Notes: generated by a model not told the origin, from the letters alone. Shown: positions 1-5,192, counted from the stretch's first letter. The stretch is 5,192 nt of DNA from G020354085 sp964629975 (GCA_964629975.1 CAZVUN010000167.1:1-5192); one strand, 5' to 3'. Program-made: numbers and translations.

Positions 1-421
1 CCTGCGCGCCCTGCAGCGCGAGCAGCGCGGCGCGCGCCGCGGCCAGCAGGTACACGCGCCGGCCGCTGTGCCGATGCGCCGCCTCGATGAGCTCGGCGAT
101 GTCCTTGGGCGGCACCTGCGCGAGACTGCTTTCCAGCACCGGCAGGAAGCGCGCCTCGAGCACGTCGGCGCGCCACACCGTCAACCCCTGCGCCGCCAGC
201 GCGCGCGCCAGGGGCGCGTCCGCCGCCTGCGGGCCGAGGCCGGTCGGCAACCACAGCAGCAGCGCCGCCGGTGCGCCCGCGCTCGTGGCCGGCTCGCTGA
301 TCTCCACCGGCACCACGGTACCGTCACTGAGTGCGATGTCGCGCGCCGCCGCGTGTGTGGCCGGCGCGGGCAGGCTGGCGCAGAGCGCAGCGCACGCGAG
401 CCACGCGCACATGCGCTGCAT
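1..421 (-). CDS. Exported alpha/beta-hydrolase-like protein, 3' end off the window
   Basis: The frame is open from an ATG at 421 to the left edge (140 codons, no stop), so the C-terminus is missing. Residues 1-26 look like a Sec signal peptide: a short basic start, a hydrophobic Ala/Leu/Cys core, then a small-residue region ending in AAA. The remainder reads like the first half of an alpha/beta-hydrolase: a strand ALLLWLP near 53-59, a helix ARALAAQG near 72-79, a strand LTVWRADV near 80-87, a helix at 108-118 and a strand RRVYLL at 121-126. Where the family has the GxSxGG nucleophile elbow, this protein has AAARAA (127-132), so the catalytic serine appears absent. It is divergent from the exported protein starting at 474. 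The start is uncertain: a GTG at 457 has a GAGAGGG tract 2-3 bases upstream and would add 12 residues. The coding call is fairly secure. The fold is an inference from secondary-structure pattern. Confidence 0.7.
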   Translation of the reverse strand, partial: MQRMCAWLACAALCASLPAPATHAAARDIALSDGTVVPVEISEPATSAGAPAALLLWLPTGLGPQAADAPLARALAAQGLTVWRADVLEARFLPVLESSLAQVPPKDIAELIEAAHRHSGRRVYLLAAARAALLALQGAQ

Positions 422-473
422 GACCGCGGTACGGTGGACAGGGTGACGGTGGGCCACTACCCTCTCACGTAGG

Positions 474-1043
474 ATGAAACGGCGCGCTGCCATGGGATTG
501 CGGGGTGGGCGGGCACGGCTGCTCGCCGCGGCGCTGCTCGCGCACGCGAGCACGCACGCCGCGGAGCCGGCCGTCACGCCACCGCCGCCCACGCTCATGG
601 TGCTCGAAATGGGCGAGGCCGGCAATGCGCGCGTGCTCGAGATTCCGGTCACGCCCGGCGCCGGCACACCGCCCGTGAAGGAACTGCGTGCGCGCCGCTG
701 GGCGCTGCGTGCGGGCGCGGCTGTCGCCGCCGGCCGCCAGCCGCCCGACCGCATGGTCGAGCTCGTGAGCGGCAGCGCGCAGCAGCCGGCGCTCATCTGC
801 AAGATCGCGATCCGCTACTTCCGCGGCGCAAACCGCCTGTGGATCGCGCACTTTCAGCTCATTGAGGAGCCGCTGGTGGCGCGGCACGGCGAGCGCTGGG
901 TGCCGATCACCACGCTGGCGGGGGCGCAGAACCTGATCGTGCTCACCAGCAGCACGCTGCCCAATGCCGAGGGCTACTACCCGGCGCTCGAGTTCGGCTT
1001 CAGCAGCGAATCACCGCCGCTCGGCTTCTGGGTCGTGCACTAG
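474..1043 (+). CDS. Exported protein of unknown function (189 aa)
   Basis: I do not recognise a family. The N-terminus is a plausible signal peptide: basic MKRR and further Arg to residue 15, a Leu/Ala-rich core at 16-23, and a likely cut after HAA (28-30). A Pro-rich stretch (37-39 and nearby) follows. The mature part is predominantly strand-like, for example LMVLEMG at 41-47, ARVLEIPV at 52-59, ALICKIAIRYF at 106-116 and NLIVLTSS at 153-160, with a single Cys at 109 and an aromatic, hydrophobic end (FWVVH). A small periplasmic beta-rich protein is the most that can be said. No good Shine-Dalgarno precedes 474; a second ATG at 492 is an alternative that leaves a weaker signal peptide. The gene is divergent from the left-edge exported protein, with about 52 bp between starts, so the two may share regulation. 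It converges on the slipin gene with 8 bp between stop codons. An antisense frame at 465-887 lacks any protein-like pattern, which favours this strand. Confidence 0.72.
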   Translation: MKRRAAMGLRGGRARLLAAALLAHASTHAAEPAVTPPPPTLMVLEMGEAGNARVLEIPVTPGAGTPPVKELRARRWALRAGAAVAAGRQPPDRMVELVSGSAQQPALICKIAIRYFRGANRLWIAHFQLIEEPLVARHGERWVPITTLAGAQNLIVLTSSTLPNAEGYYPALEFGFSSESPPLGFWVVH

Positions 1044-1051
1044 GCGCACGG

Positions 1052-1810
1052 CTACTTCTTCTTCAGCGCCTCCAGGAAGGGCGTGACCAGATCGATCGGC
1101 AGCGGGAACACGATGGTGTTGCTCTTCTCGCCGGCGATGCTCACCAGCGTCTGCATGTAGCGCAGCTGCAGCGCCTGCGGGCTTTGACTGATCAGCTCGG
1201 CGGCCTCGACCAGCTTGGCGGCCGCCTGGAACTCGCCGTCGGCATTGATCACCTTGGCGCGCCGCTGGCGCTCGGCCTCGGCCTGCTGGGCGATGGCGCG
1301 CACCATGGTCGGGTCGATGTCGACGTGCTTGATCTCGACACTGGTCACCTTGATGCCCCAGGTGTCGGTCGACTGGTCGAGAATTTTCTGGATGTCGGTG
1401 TTGAGCTTGTCGCGCTCGGCCAGCATTTCATCGAGCTCGTGCTTGCCGAGTACCGAGCGCAGCGTCGTCTGCGCGAGCTGGCTGGTGGCCGCGTAGTAGT
1501 CCTCCACCTGAATGATGGCGCGCTCCGGATCAACCACGCGGAAATACACCACCGCGTTGACCTTCACCGAGACGTTGTCGCGCGAGATCACATCCTGCGG
1601 CGGCACGTCCATCACCACCGTGCGCAGGTCGACCTTCACCATCTGCTGCACGACCGGCAGGATGATGATGAGCCCCGGGCCCTTCACCTTCCAGAAACGC
1701 CCGAGCATGAACACCACACCGCGCTCGTATTCGCGCAGGATACGAAACGACGAGAACAGCACCAGCAGTACGATCAGGATCAGGGCAAAGCCGGACGAGA
1801 TGAAAGCCAT
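1052..1810 (-). CDS. Slipin (stomatin/prohibitin SPFH-family membrane protein)
   Basis: This is a 252-residue bacterial stomatin homologue, the usual length for the family. Residues 5-23 form one hydrophobic membrane segment. The SPFH domain follows (about 25-180), opening with the typical REYERGVVFMLGRF (26-39) and including PPQDVISRDNVSVKVNAVVYFRV (70-92; strand-rich core) and ALRSVLG-like TTLRSVLGKHELDEML (115-130). An Ala/Glu/Gln-rich coiled-coil segment spans about 172-205 (AIAQQAEAERQRRAKV). The C-terminus keeps the hydrophobic stretch NTIVFPLPIDLV (231-242), which resembles the region of the Pyrococcus stomatin cleaved by its partner protease. Slipins oligomerise on the inner membrane and are thought to organise lipids or protein complexes. 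The start is fixed by an AGGAGG site 7 bases upstream. The gene lies 15 bp after nfeD in the same orientation, so the two are almost certainly co-transcribed. No alternative family fits. Confidence 0.96.
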   Translation of the reverse strand: MAFISSGFALILIVLLVLFSSFRILREYERGVVFMLGRFWKVKGPGLIIILPVVQQMVKVDLRTVVMDVPPQDVISRDNVSVKVNAVVYFRVVDPERAIIQVEDYYAATSQLAQTTLRSVLGKHELDEMLAERDKLNTDIQKILDQSTDTWGIKVTSVEIKHVDIDPTMVRAIAQQAEAERQRRAKVINADGEFQAAAKLVEAAELISQSPQALQLRYMQTLVSIAGEKSNTIVFPLPIDLVTPFLEALKKK

Positions 1811-1817
1811 GGCACTT

Positions 1818-1823
1818 CCTCCT
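1818..1823 (-). promoter_or_regulatory. Ribosome binding site of the slipin gene
   Basis: The minus strand reads AGGAGG, a full Shine-Dalgarno core, 7 bases before the ATG at 1810 and inside the 15-bp gap after the nfeD stop. It is much better spaced than the nfeD site, which suggests the slipin is translated strongly and independently of nfeD, and perhaps at higher stoichiometry than the protease. Confidence 0.85.
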
Positions 1824-1825
1824 GG

Positions 1826-3247
1826 TTACGATTTGGCGGCGCCGCCCGCTGATGGCTGCGGTTCGACGTCGAGAAGCAGGCCGTGCATCGCGGTGACCCG
1901 TACGGAGGTGCCGCGCTTGACGGGGCGCGCGGCGCGGGCCTGCCATTCCTCGCTGTGCACGCGCACGCGCCCGAGATAGCGGCCGTCGCCGTCGCTCTTG
2001 AACGTATCGAGCGCCTCGCCCGGCGCGCCGATCATCTCCTCGGCGCCGCTGACGACCGCGCGCTTGCGGGCCTTCAGGGCGAGCGACACGACACCGATGA
2101 AGAACGCCGCGCTCAGCGCCGCCACCGTCGCCACCAGCGGCCAGGCGAGCGTGAAGCCCTCGACATCGGTGTCCAGGAGAATAACCGAACCCACCGCGAA
2201 CGCGATGATCCCGCCGATGCCGAGGGCACCGAAGCTCGGCGCGAATGCCTCCGCGACCATGAACGCTATGCCGAGCAGCATCAGGGCGAGGCCGGCATAG
2301 TTGATCGGCAGTACCTGAAAGGCATAGAGCGCGAGCAGCAGGCAGATGCCGCCGATCACCCCCGGGAGGACGAAGCCCGGATTCCACAGCTCGAAGAACA
2401 ACCCGTAGATGCCGAGCAGCATCAGGATGTAGGCGATGTTCGGATCGGTGATGACGGCAAGGAACTTCGCGCGCCAGTCGGGCGTGAGCGTGACCAGCGC
2501 GGCGTCCTTGGTGGCGAGCGTCAGCTCGCGCCCCGAGAGCGTGATGCGCTTGCCATGGAGCTTGCGCGCCAGCTCCGGCAGGTCCGCCGCGAGCAAGTCG
2601 GCCACGTTCTGGCGCACCGCCTCCTCGGCTGGCAGCGATGCCGCCTCGCGCACCGCCTTCTCGGCCCACTCGACGTTGCGGCCGCGCATCTGCGCGAGGC
2701 CACGGATGTAGGCGATCGCGTCGTTCAGTGCCTTCTCGTCCATGCCGGGCTTGGGCGGCTTGGCGTCTTTCTTGTCGCTCTTGTCTTTCTTGTCGGTGCC
2801 CTCGGGTTTCGGCGGCTGCCGCCCGCCGCCCGGATCGGGGACGCCGCCGATCTGCACCGGGGTGGCCGCGCCAATGTTGGTGGCCGGCGCCATGGCGGCG
2901 ATGTGCGAGGCGAGCAATATATAGGTACCGGCGCTGGCCGCGCGTGCGCCGGACGGCGCGACATACGTCACGACCGGAATGGGCGAGGCGAGAATATCCT
3001 GGACGATCTTGCGCATGGCGGTGTCGAGCCCGCCCGGCGTGTCGAGCTGCAGAACGACTGCCGCCGCGCCCCGTTCCTGCGCCTGCTTGAGGCCGCGGTG
3101 GACGAAGTCGCTGGTCGCCGGCCCGATCGGGCCGCTGACCTCGAGGACATAGAGCGGGGCCGCGGCTGGCGGCGCGGCGTCCTTGCCCGCCAGCAGGAAC
3201 GGCCAGGCAGTCAGCGCAAACAGGATTCCGAGGCGAACGAGGCGCAT
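1826..3247 (-). CDS. nfeD: NfeD-family membrane-bound serine protease (long form, ClpP class)
   Basis: This 473-residue protein has the long NfeD architecture. A signal peptide or N-terminal anchor (1-20) precedes a ClpP-class protease domain (about 31-225): PLYVLEVSGPIGPA at 31-44, QLDTPGGLDTAM at 67-78, then GARAASAGTYI at 100-110 holding the likely nucleophile Ser106. The general-base Lys is probably K172, which precedes NDAIAYIRGLAQ with the same spacing as the dyad Lys of the Pyrococcus 1510-N protease. Five hydrophobic segments follow (about 272-289, 293-310, 317-335, 342-358, 367-391), then a soluble OB-fold (about 403-462, YLGRVRVHSEEWQARA). Family knowledge: the protease cleaves the C-terminus of the partner stomatin, which is the next gene here. 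The ATG at 3247 is chosen because the signal peptide begins there; the frame stays open to 3574, but that extension is antisense to the GNAT gene and looks random. A GGGGAG lies only 3 bases upstream, a tight spacing. An insert at 131-170 is Lys/Asp/Pro-rich. Confidence 0.95.
   Translation of the reverse strand: MRLVRLGILFALTAWPFLLAGKDAAPPAAAPLYVLEVSGPIGPATSDFVHRGLKQAQERGAAAVVLQLDTPGGLDTAMRKIVQDILASPIPVVTYVAPSGARAASAGTYILLASHIAAMAPATNIGAATPVQIGGVPDPGGGRQPPKPEGTDKKDKSDKKDAKPPKPGMDEKALNDAIAYIRGLAQMRGRNVEWAEKAVREAASLPAEEAVRQNVADLLAADLPELARKLHGKRITLSGRELTLATKDAALVTLTPDWRAKFLAVITDPNIAYILMLLGIYGLFFELWNPGFVLPGVIGGICLLLALYAFQVLPINYAGLALMLLGIAFMVAEAFAPSFGALGIGGIIAFAVGSVILLDTDVEGFTLAWPLVATVAALSAAFFIGVVSLALKARKRAVVSGAEEMIGAPGEALDTFKSDGDGRYLGRVRVHSEEWQARAARPVKRGTSVRVTAMHGLLLDVEPQPSAGGAAKS
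2765..2795 (-). repeat. Two 13-bp direct repeats inside nfeD (DKKD coding repeat)
   Basis: The 13-mer gtctttcttgtcg (plus-strand reading) occurs at 2765-2777 and 2783-2795, 18 bp apart, so in frame. It encodes two DKKD units (residues 152-155 and 158-161) in the charged linker between the Ser and Lys halves of the protease domain. The tract is clearly less GC-rich than its surroundings, as expected for Lys/Asp codons. It could expand or contract by slippage without breaking the frame. Confidence 0.8.
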
Positions 3248-3356
3248 ACGCTCCCCACGATAACAAACTGCCGGGCGTGCGGCGAGACAATGCACGCCGC
3301 GGCGGATGTCCGGGTAACATGCGAAGCTGCGAGGCCGGAACCTTTTCGACAGACCC
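3248..3356. promoter_or_regulatory. Divergent intergenic region between nfeD and the GNAT gene
   Basis: These 109 bp separate two genes transcribed away from each other, so promoters for both the nfeD-slipin operon and the acetyltransferase should lie here or just inside the opposite gene. I see no convincing sigma-70 pair. On the plus strand TAACAT (3315-3320) resembles a -10 box but lacks a -35 at the right distance. A perfect 7-bp inverted repeat, ggcgtgc (3274-3280) and gcacgcc (3292-3298), separated by 11 bp, sits in the middle and has the geometry of a dimeric regulator site. In sequence this GC-rich such a match can occur by chance, so the operator reading is only a suggestion. Confidence 0.45.
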
Positions 3357-3791
3357 ATGACAGCCTTCTGTACGGTTTGCAGGGCCTCTTGGCAGAGCGA
3401 CGCCCAGGCGCTGCGCGCCATACGCGAGGCGGTATTCGTCCGCGAGCAGGGCATTGCGGCCGCGCTCGAGTGGGATGAGGAGGACCCACGCGCAACGCAC
3501 GTGCTGGCCGTCGCGGCCGACGGCGCCGCCATCGGCACGGGTCGGCTGCTGCGCAGCGGCGCGATCGGGCGCATGGCGGTGCTGGCGCCCTATCGCGGCC
3601 AGGGTGTTGGACGCGCGCTGCTCGAGGCGTTGCTCGAGGCGGCGCGCGAGCAGGGTCACGTGGAGGTCACGCTGAGCGCGCAGACCGGCGCCATCGGCTT
3701 CTACCGGCGCTACGGATTCATGCCGCTCGGCGAGGTCTACACGCAGGCCGGCATCCCGCACCAGCGCATGCGCCGGCGCCTCGCCGAATGA
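3357..3791 (+). CDS. GNAT-family N-acetyltransferase
   Basis: This 144-residue protein covers one complete GNAT domain. The N-terminal part has ALRAIREAVFVREQGI (18-33) followed by EWDEEDPRATHVLAV (38-52), typical of the small YjcF/ElaA-like group. Strand GAIGRMAVL (68-76) leads into motif A, YRGQGVGRALL (79-89), whose R/Q-x-x-G-x-G/A pattern binds the acetyl-CoA pyrophosphate. The later LSAQTGAIGFYRRYGF (106-121) contains the family Tyr that usually protonates the leaving CoA thiolate, and the protein ends in AGIPHQRMRRRL. It should transfer an acetyl group to an amine of a small molecule or protein; the acceptor cannot be read from sequence. The ATG at 3357 gives the expected family N-terminus, although no clear Shine-Dalgarno precedes it. 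The gene is divergent from nfeD and converges on mtnB with 6 bp between stops. No functional link to either neighbour is evident. Confidence 0.93.
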   Translation: MTAFCTVCRASWQSDAQALRAIREAVFVREQGIAAALEWDEEDPRATHVLAVAADGAAIGTGRLLRSGAIGRMAVLAPYRGQGVGRALLEALLEAAREQGHVEVTLSAQTGAIGFYRRYGFMPLGEVYTQAGIPHQRMRRRLAE

Positions 3792-3797
3792 ACGGCC

Positions 3798-4433
3798 TCA
3801 GCGCGCGCGGCGGCGCGCCGCGTAGTGCAGCAGGAAATCGAGGACCTCGAAGCGGTTGTAGGCGTCCTGCAATCCGCTGCCCCACACGGTCGGTCCATGC
3901 CCGCGGATCATGAGCGCGGTCACCGCCGGCGGCGCCTTGCGAAAGCGCGCCTCGATGGCGGCGGCGATCCGGGCGACATCGAGCGTGTTGTCGAACAGGG
4001 GTAAATCGACCTTCGGATCCTGCTGCCAGATGTCGAAGCCCTTGAGCATCTCGATCGGCGGCAGGCGCAGGGCCTTGGCGCCACGCCGGGCGCGATCGGC
4101 GGCGAGCGCGGCATTGACGCTGTGGCCGTGCAGGCAGGCACGCGCCGCGGCGAAACGCCGGTAGAGCGCGGCGTGAATGTGGGTCTCGGCCGACGGCCGG
4201 TCATCGCCGCGGCGCTTCTCGGTAACGCTGCCGTCGGCCACGCGCACCAGCAGGAAGTCATCGGTATCCAGCCGGCCCTTGGGCTTGCCGCTCGCGGTGA
4301 TCCAGAAATGCCCGGCGTCGACGCGCGCGGAGAGATTGCCGGCGGTGCCGCTCATCCAGCCGCGCGCGTGGAAATCGCGCGCGATCTCCACCAGCGCGGC
4401 GCGCGGCTCGAGCGCGTCGAGGGTGGCGGCCAT
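3798..4433 (-). CDS. mtnB: Methylthioribulose-1-phosphate dehydratase
   Basis: MtnB removes water from 5-methylthioribulose-1-phosphate to give 2,3-diketo-5-methylthiopentyl-1-phosphate in the cytosolic methionine salvage pathway. The 211 residues cover one class II aldolase/adducin domain, the usual MtnB length. Visible motifs are SGTAGNLSAR (28-37), TASGKPKGRL (46-55; phosphate-binding region), SAETHIHAALYRR (81-93), LHGHSVNAAL (101-110) with likely zinc ligands His102 and His104, PIEMLKGF (126-133) with the likely catalytic acid/base Glu128, and RGHGPTVWG (177-185) supplying the third zinc ligand His179. These match by pattern the zinc site and Glu described for the human homologue APIP, and the PIEMLKG and SAET segments distinguish MtnB from fuculose or ribulose-phosphate aldolases. 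It starts 24 bp after the mtnD stop in the same direction, so it is probably the second gene of an operon. Its Shine-Dalgarno is poor, suggesting coupling or re-initiation. It converges on the acetyltransferase gene. Confidence 0.95.
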   Translation of the reverse strand: MAATLDALEPRAALVEIARDFHARGWMSGTAGNLSARVDAGHFWITASGKPKGRLDTDDFLLVRVADGSVTEKRRGDDRPSAETHIHAALYRRFAAARACLHGHSVNAALAADRARRGAKALRLPPIEMLKGFDIWQQDPKVDLPLFDNTLDVARIAAAIEARFRKAPPAVTALMIRGHGPTVWGSGLQDAYNRFEVLDFLLHYAARRRAR

Positions 4434-4457
4434 CGATGCGCGCGGCGGCCGACCCGC

Positions 4458-5015
4458 TCAGGCGAGCGCCGCGGTCTCCTCGAAGGCGCGTCGCCGGCCG
4501 GTGTAGTGCGGGGTCCAGCCGCTGGTGTCGATGAAGTAGCGCACCGCCTTGCAGCGGGTGCAGTCGCGCATCTCGAACCAGTGCTCGGCGTTCGCCGGCA
4601 CGTTGATGTAGTCGCCGCCGCTCACCTCGAGCAGAAACTGCTGGCCGTCCGGCTCGACAAACCCGAAGTAGCCGCTGCCCGACAGGATATAGCGCACCTC
4701 GTCGTCGCTGTGCGTGTGAATCTTGTCGAACTTGGCGAGCAGATCGGCGAGCCCGGGGATGCCCTCGTGGATCACCACCATGTCGCGCGTGGTGTAGCCC
4801 TTGTCGCGTTTGAGCTCCTCGAAGCGGTCTTCGACCAGACCGAGCAGCTCTTCTTTCTCGGCATCGGTCAGGCTCTGCTTGGCGAGCAGCTCGCGCGCCC
4901 GCGGGCTGCTCGGCGCCGGCCAGCTCTTGAGCGCGATGCCGAGCCGGGCCAGGCGTGCCTGGATCGTGGGCAGGTCGCGGATCTCGTTGCCGTTCGGTTC
5001 GATGATACGGGCCAT
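4458..5015 (-). CDS. mtnD: Acireductone dioxygenase
   Basis: MtnD oxidises 1,2-dihydroxy-3-keto-5-methylthiopentene with O2. With iron it yields formate and 2-keto-4-methylthiobutyrate, which is transaminated to methionine; with nickel the same family makes methylthiopropionate, formate and CO. The 185 residues form a single cupin with a helical N-terminal part (about 13-70). The metal ligands are visible in the canonical motif IHTHSDDEVRYI (99-110): His100, His102 and Glu106, with the fourth, His145, in NVPANAEHWFEM (138-149). Their spacing agrees with that of the Klebsiella enzyme. Which metal is bound cannot be told from sequence. The start is fixed by an AAGGAGAA site with 8 bases between its GGAG core and the ATG. 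It is followed by mtnB after 24 bp, and no enolase/phosphatase (mtnC) gene is present in the window. Confidence 0.96.
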   Translation of the reverse strand: MARIIEPNGNEIRDLPTIQARLARLGIALKSWPAPSSPRARELLAKQSLTDAEKEELLGLVEDRFEELKRDKGYTTRDMVVIHEGIPGLADLLAKFDKIHTHSDDEVRYILSGSGYFGFVEPDGQQFLLEVSGGDYINVPANAEHWFEMRDCTRCKAVRYFIDTSGWTPHYTGRRRAFEETAALA

Positions 5016-5021
5016 GATGGG

Positions 5022-5029
5022 TTCTCCTT
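5022..5029 (-). promoter_or_regulatory. Ribosome binding site of mtnD
   Basis: The minus strand reads AAGGAGAA, with GGAG ending 8 bases before the ATG at 5015. It is the only good Shine-Dalgarno in the mtnD-mtnB pair and decides the mtnD start. Confidence 0.85.
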
Positions 5030-5048
5030 CGATGCGAGGATGGACACG

Positions 5049-5069
5049 CGGCGCGTGCCGGCCGCGCCG
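5049..5069 (-). other. GC-only hairpin in the mtnD leader
   Basis: A perfect 7-bp inverted repeat, cggcgcg (5049-5055) and cgcgccg (5063-5069), encloses a 7-base loop. On the minus strand it lies just after the possible upstream stop codon (5072-5074) and about 20 bases before the mtnD Shine-Dalgarno. No U-run follows on the minus strand, so it is not a classical intrinsic terminator. It may be a processing or mRNA-stability structure, or chance in very GC-rich DNA. Confidence 0.4.
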
Positions 5070-5071
5070 GA

Positions 5072-5192
5072 TTATCCCACGGCCGGGGTTTCCGGGGTAC
5101 GCAGGCGGCGCAGAAACACGGGCTTGCGCGCGGCCGCCCGCCCTTCCGCGCTGCGCGCCGCAGGTGGCGCCGGGCGCGGCGCCGGCGTGCTC
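5072..5192 (-). CDS. Possible 3' end of an upstream minus-strand gene
   Basis: From the right edge a minus-strand frame runs open for about 39 codons to a TAA at 5072-5074. The peptide begins Pro/Ala-rich (TPAPRPAPPAA) and ends RKPVFLRRLRTPETPAVG. Codon choice (mostly G or C in third position, and normal Arg, Leu and Pro codons) is similar to the neighbouring genes, and the stop is 56 bp before the mtnD start, a natural gene spacing. The tail alone is low in complexity and names no family. Frames on the plus strand that start at 5032 or 5040 are also open to the edge and cannot be excluded, though their products look like random GC-rich translation. Confidence 0.35.
   Translation of the reverse strand, partial: STPAPRPAPPAARSAEGRAAARKPVFLRRLRTPETPAVG

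Noticed and set aside
465..887. A 140-codon minus-strand open frame opposite the 474-1043 gene
   Set aside because: It lacks a signal peptide or any motif and its composition (Arg/Ala/His-rich) is typical of a shadow; the plus-strand frame has a signal peptide and strand-like pattern.
2915..2928. An AT-rich atatata tract that resembles a promoter -10 region
   Set aside because: It lies in the middle of the nfeD protease domain, encoding the conserved Tyr-Ile-Leu-Leu stretch after Ser106, and has no paired -35 box.
3258..3290. A minus-strand promoter, TTGTCT with TGTTAT, before nfeD
   Set aside because: Each box matches only four of six consensus bases, the spacing is 19 bp, and the implied transcription start would fall only a few bases before the ATG, excluding the ribosome binding site.
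1883..3478. A 531-codon plus-strand open frame antisense to nfeD
   Set aside because: It is the complement of a gene with clear protease, membrane and OB-fold regions; the product is rich in Arg, His and Asp and has no domain pattern.
3248..3574. An upstream extension of nfeD by 109 residues to an ATG at 3574
   Set aside because: The extension is antisense to the GNAT gene, looks random, and would bury the signal peptide that begins at the ATG at 3247.
1530..3761. A 743-codon minus-strand open frame spanning the slipin and nfeD genes
   Set aside because: It overlaps two well-recognised genes in another frame and its product is Arg/Ala/Gly-rich with no family motif. Long shadow frames are expected in very GC-rich DNA.
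5016..5071. A riboswitch for S-adenosylmethionine upstream of the methionine-salvage genes
   Set aside because: The leader is at most about 56 bases before the possible upstream stop and shows only one simple hairpin, too little for a known SAM riboswitch fold.

Overview
The window is a GC-rich (well above 60% by eye), densely coded bacterial chromosome segment. Strong G/C preference at third codon positions, Shine-Dalgarno sites and the gene content (a class II aldolase-type MtnB with an acireductone dioxygenase, and a slipin-NfeD protease pair) suggest a proteobacterium, probably a high-GC gammaproteobacterium. The taxon is an inference. I see no mobile element, CRISPR array, rRNA or tRNA.

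Layout from left to right: (1) a minus-strand exported protein, cut by the left edge, that looks like an alpha/beta-hydrolase fold lacking its nucleophile serine; (2) a divergent plus-strand exported protein of unknown function (474-1043); (3) a minus-strand two-gene operon, nfeD (start 3247) then a slipin/stomatin homologue (start 1810), with a 15-bp gap carrying a strong ribosome binding site; (4) a divergent plus-strand GNAT acetyltransferase (3357-3791); (5) a minus-strand methionine-salvage pair, mtnD (start 5015) then mtnB (start 4433); (6) at the right edge, a possible 3' end of another minus-strand gene, stopping at 5072.

The slipin and NfeD proteins are expected to act together at the cytoplasmic membrane. 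The slipin is an SPFH scaffold anchored by one N-terminal helix. NfeD joins an exported ClpP-class Ser-Lys protease domain to a membrane block and a C-terminal OB-fold. In archaeal relatives the protease cleaves the hydrophobic C-terminus of its partner stomatin, and the slipin here has a similar hydrophobic tail. MtnB and MtnD act near the end of methionine salvage: MtnB dehydrates methylthioribulose-1-phosphate, and MtnD oxidises the acireductone to the keto acid precursor of methionine. The enolase/phosphatase step between them (MtnC or MtnW/MtnX) is not encoded here.

The window is mostly ordinary housekeeping and membrane-quality-control material. The points most worth a second look are the apparent loss of the nucleophile elbow in the left-edge protein, the uncharacterised exported protein beside it, and the Lys/Asp-rich repeat insert between the two catalytic residues of NfeD. 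I found no convincing new multi-gene system.
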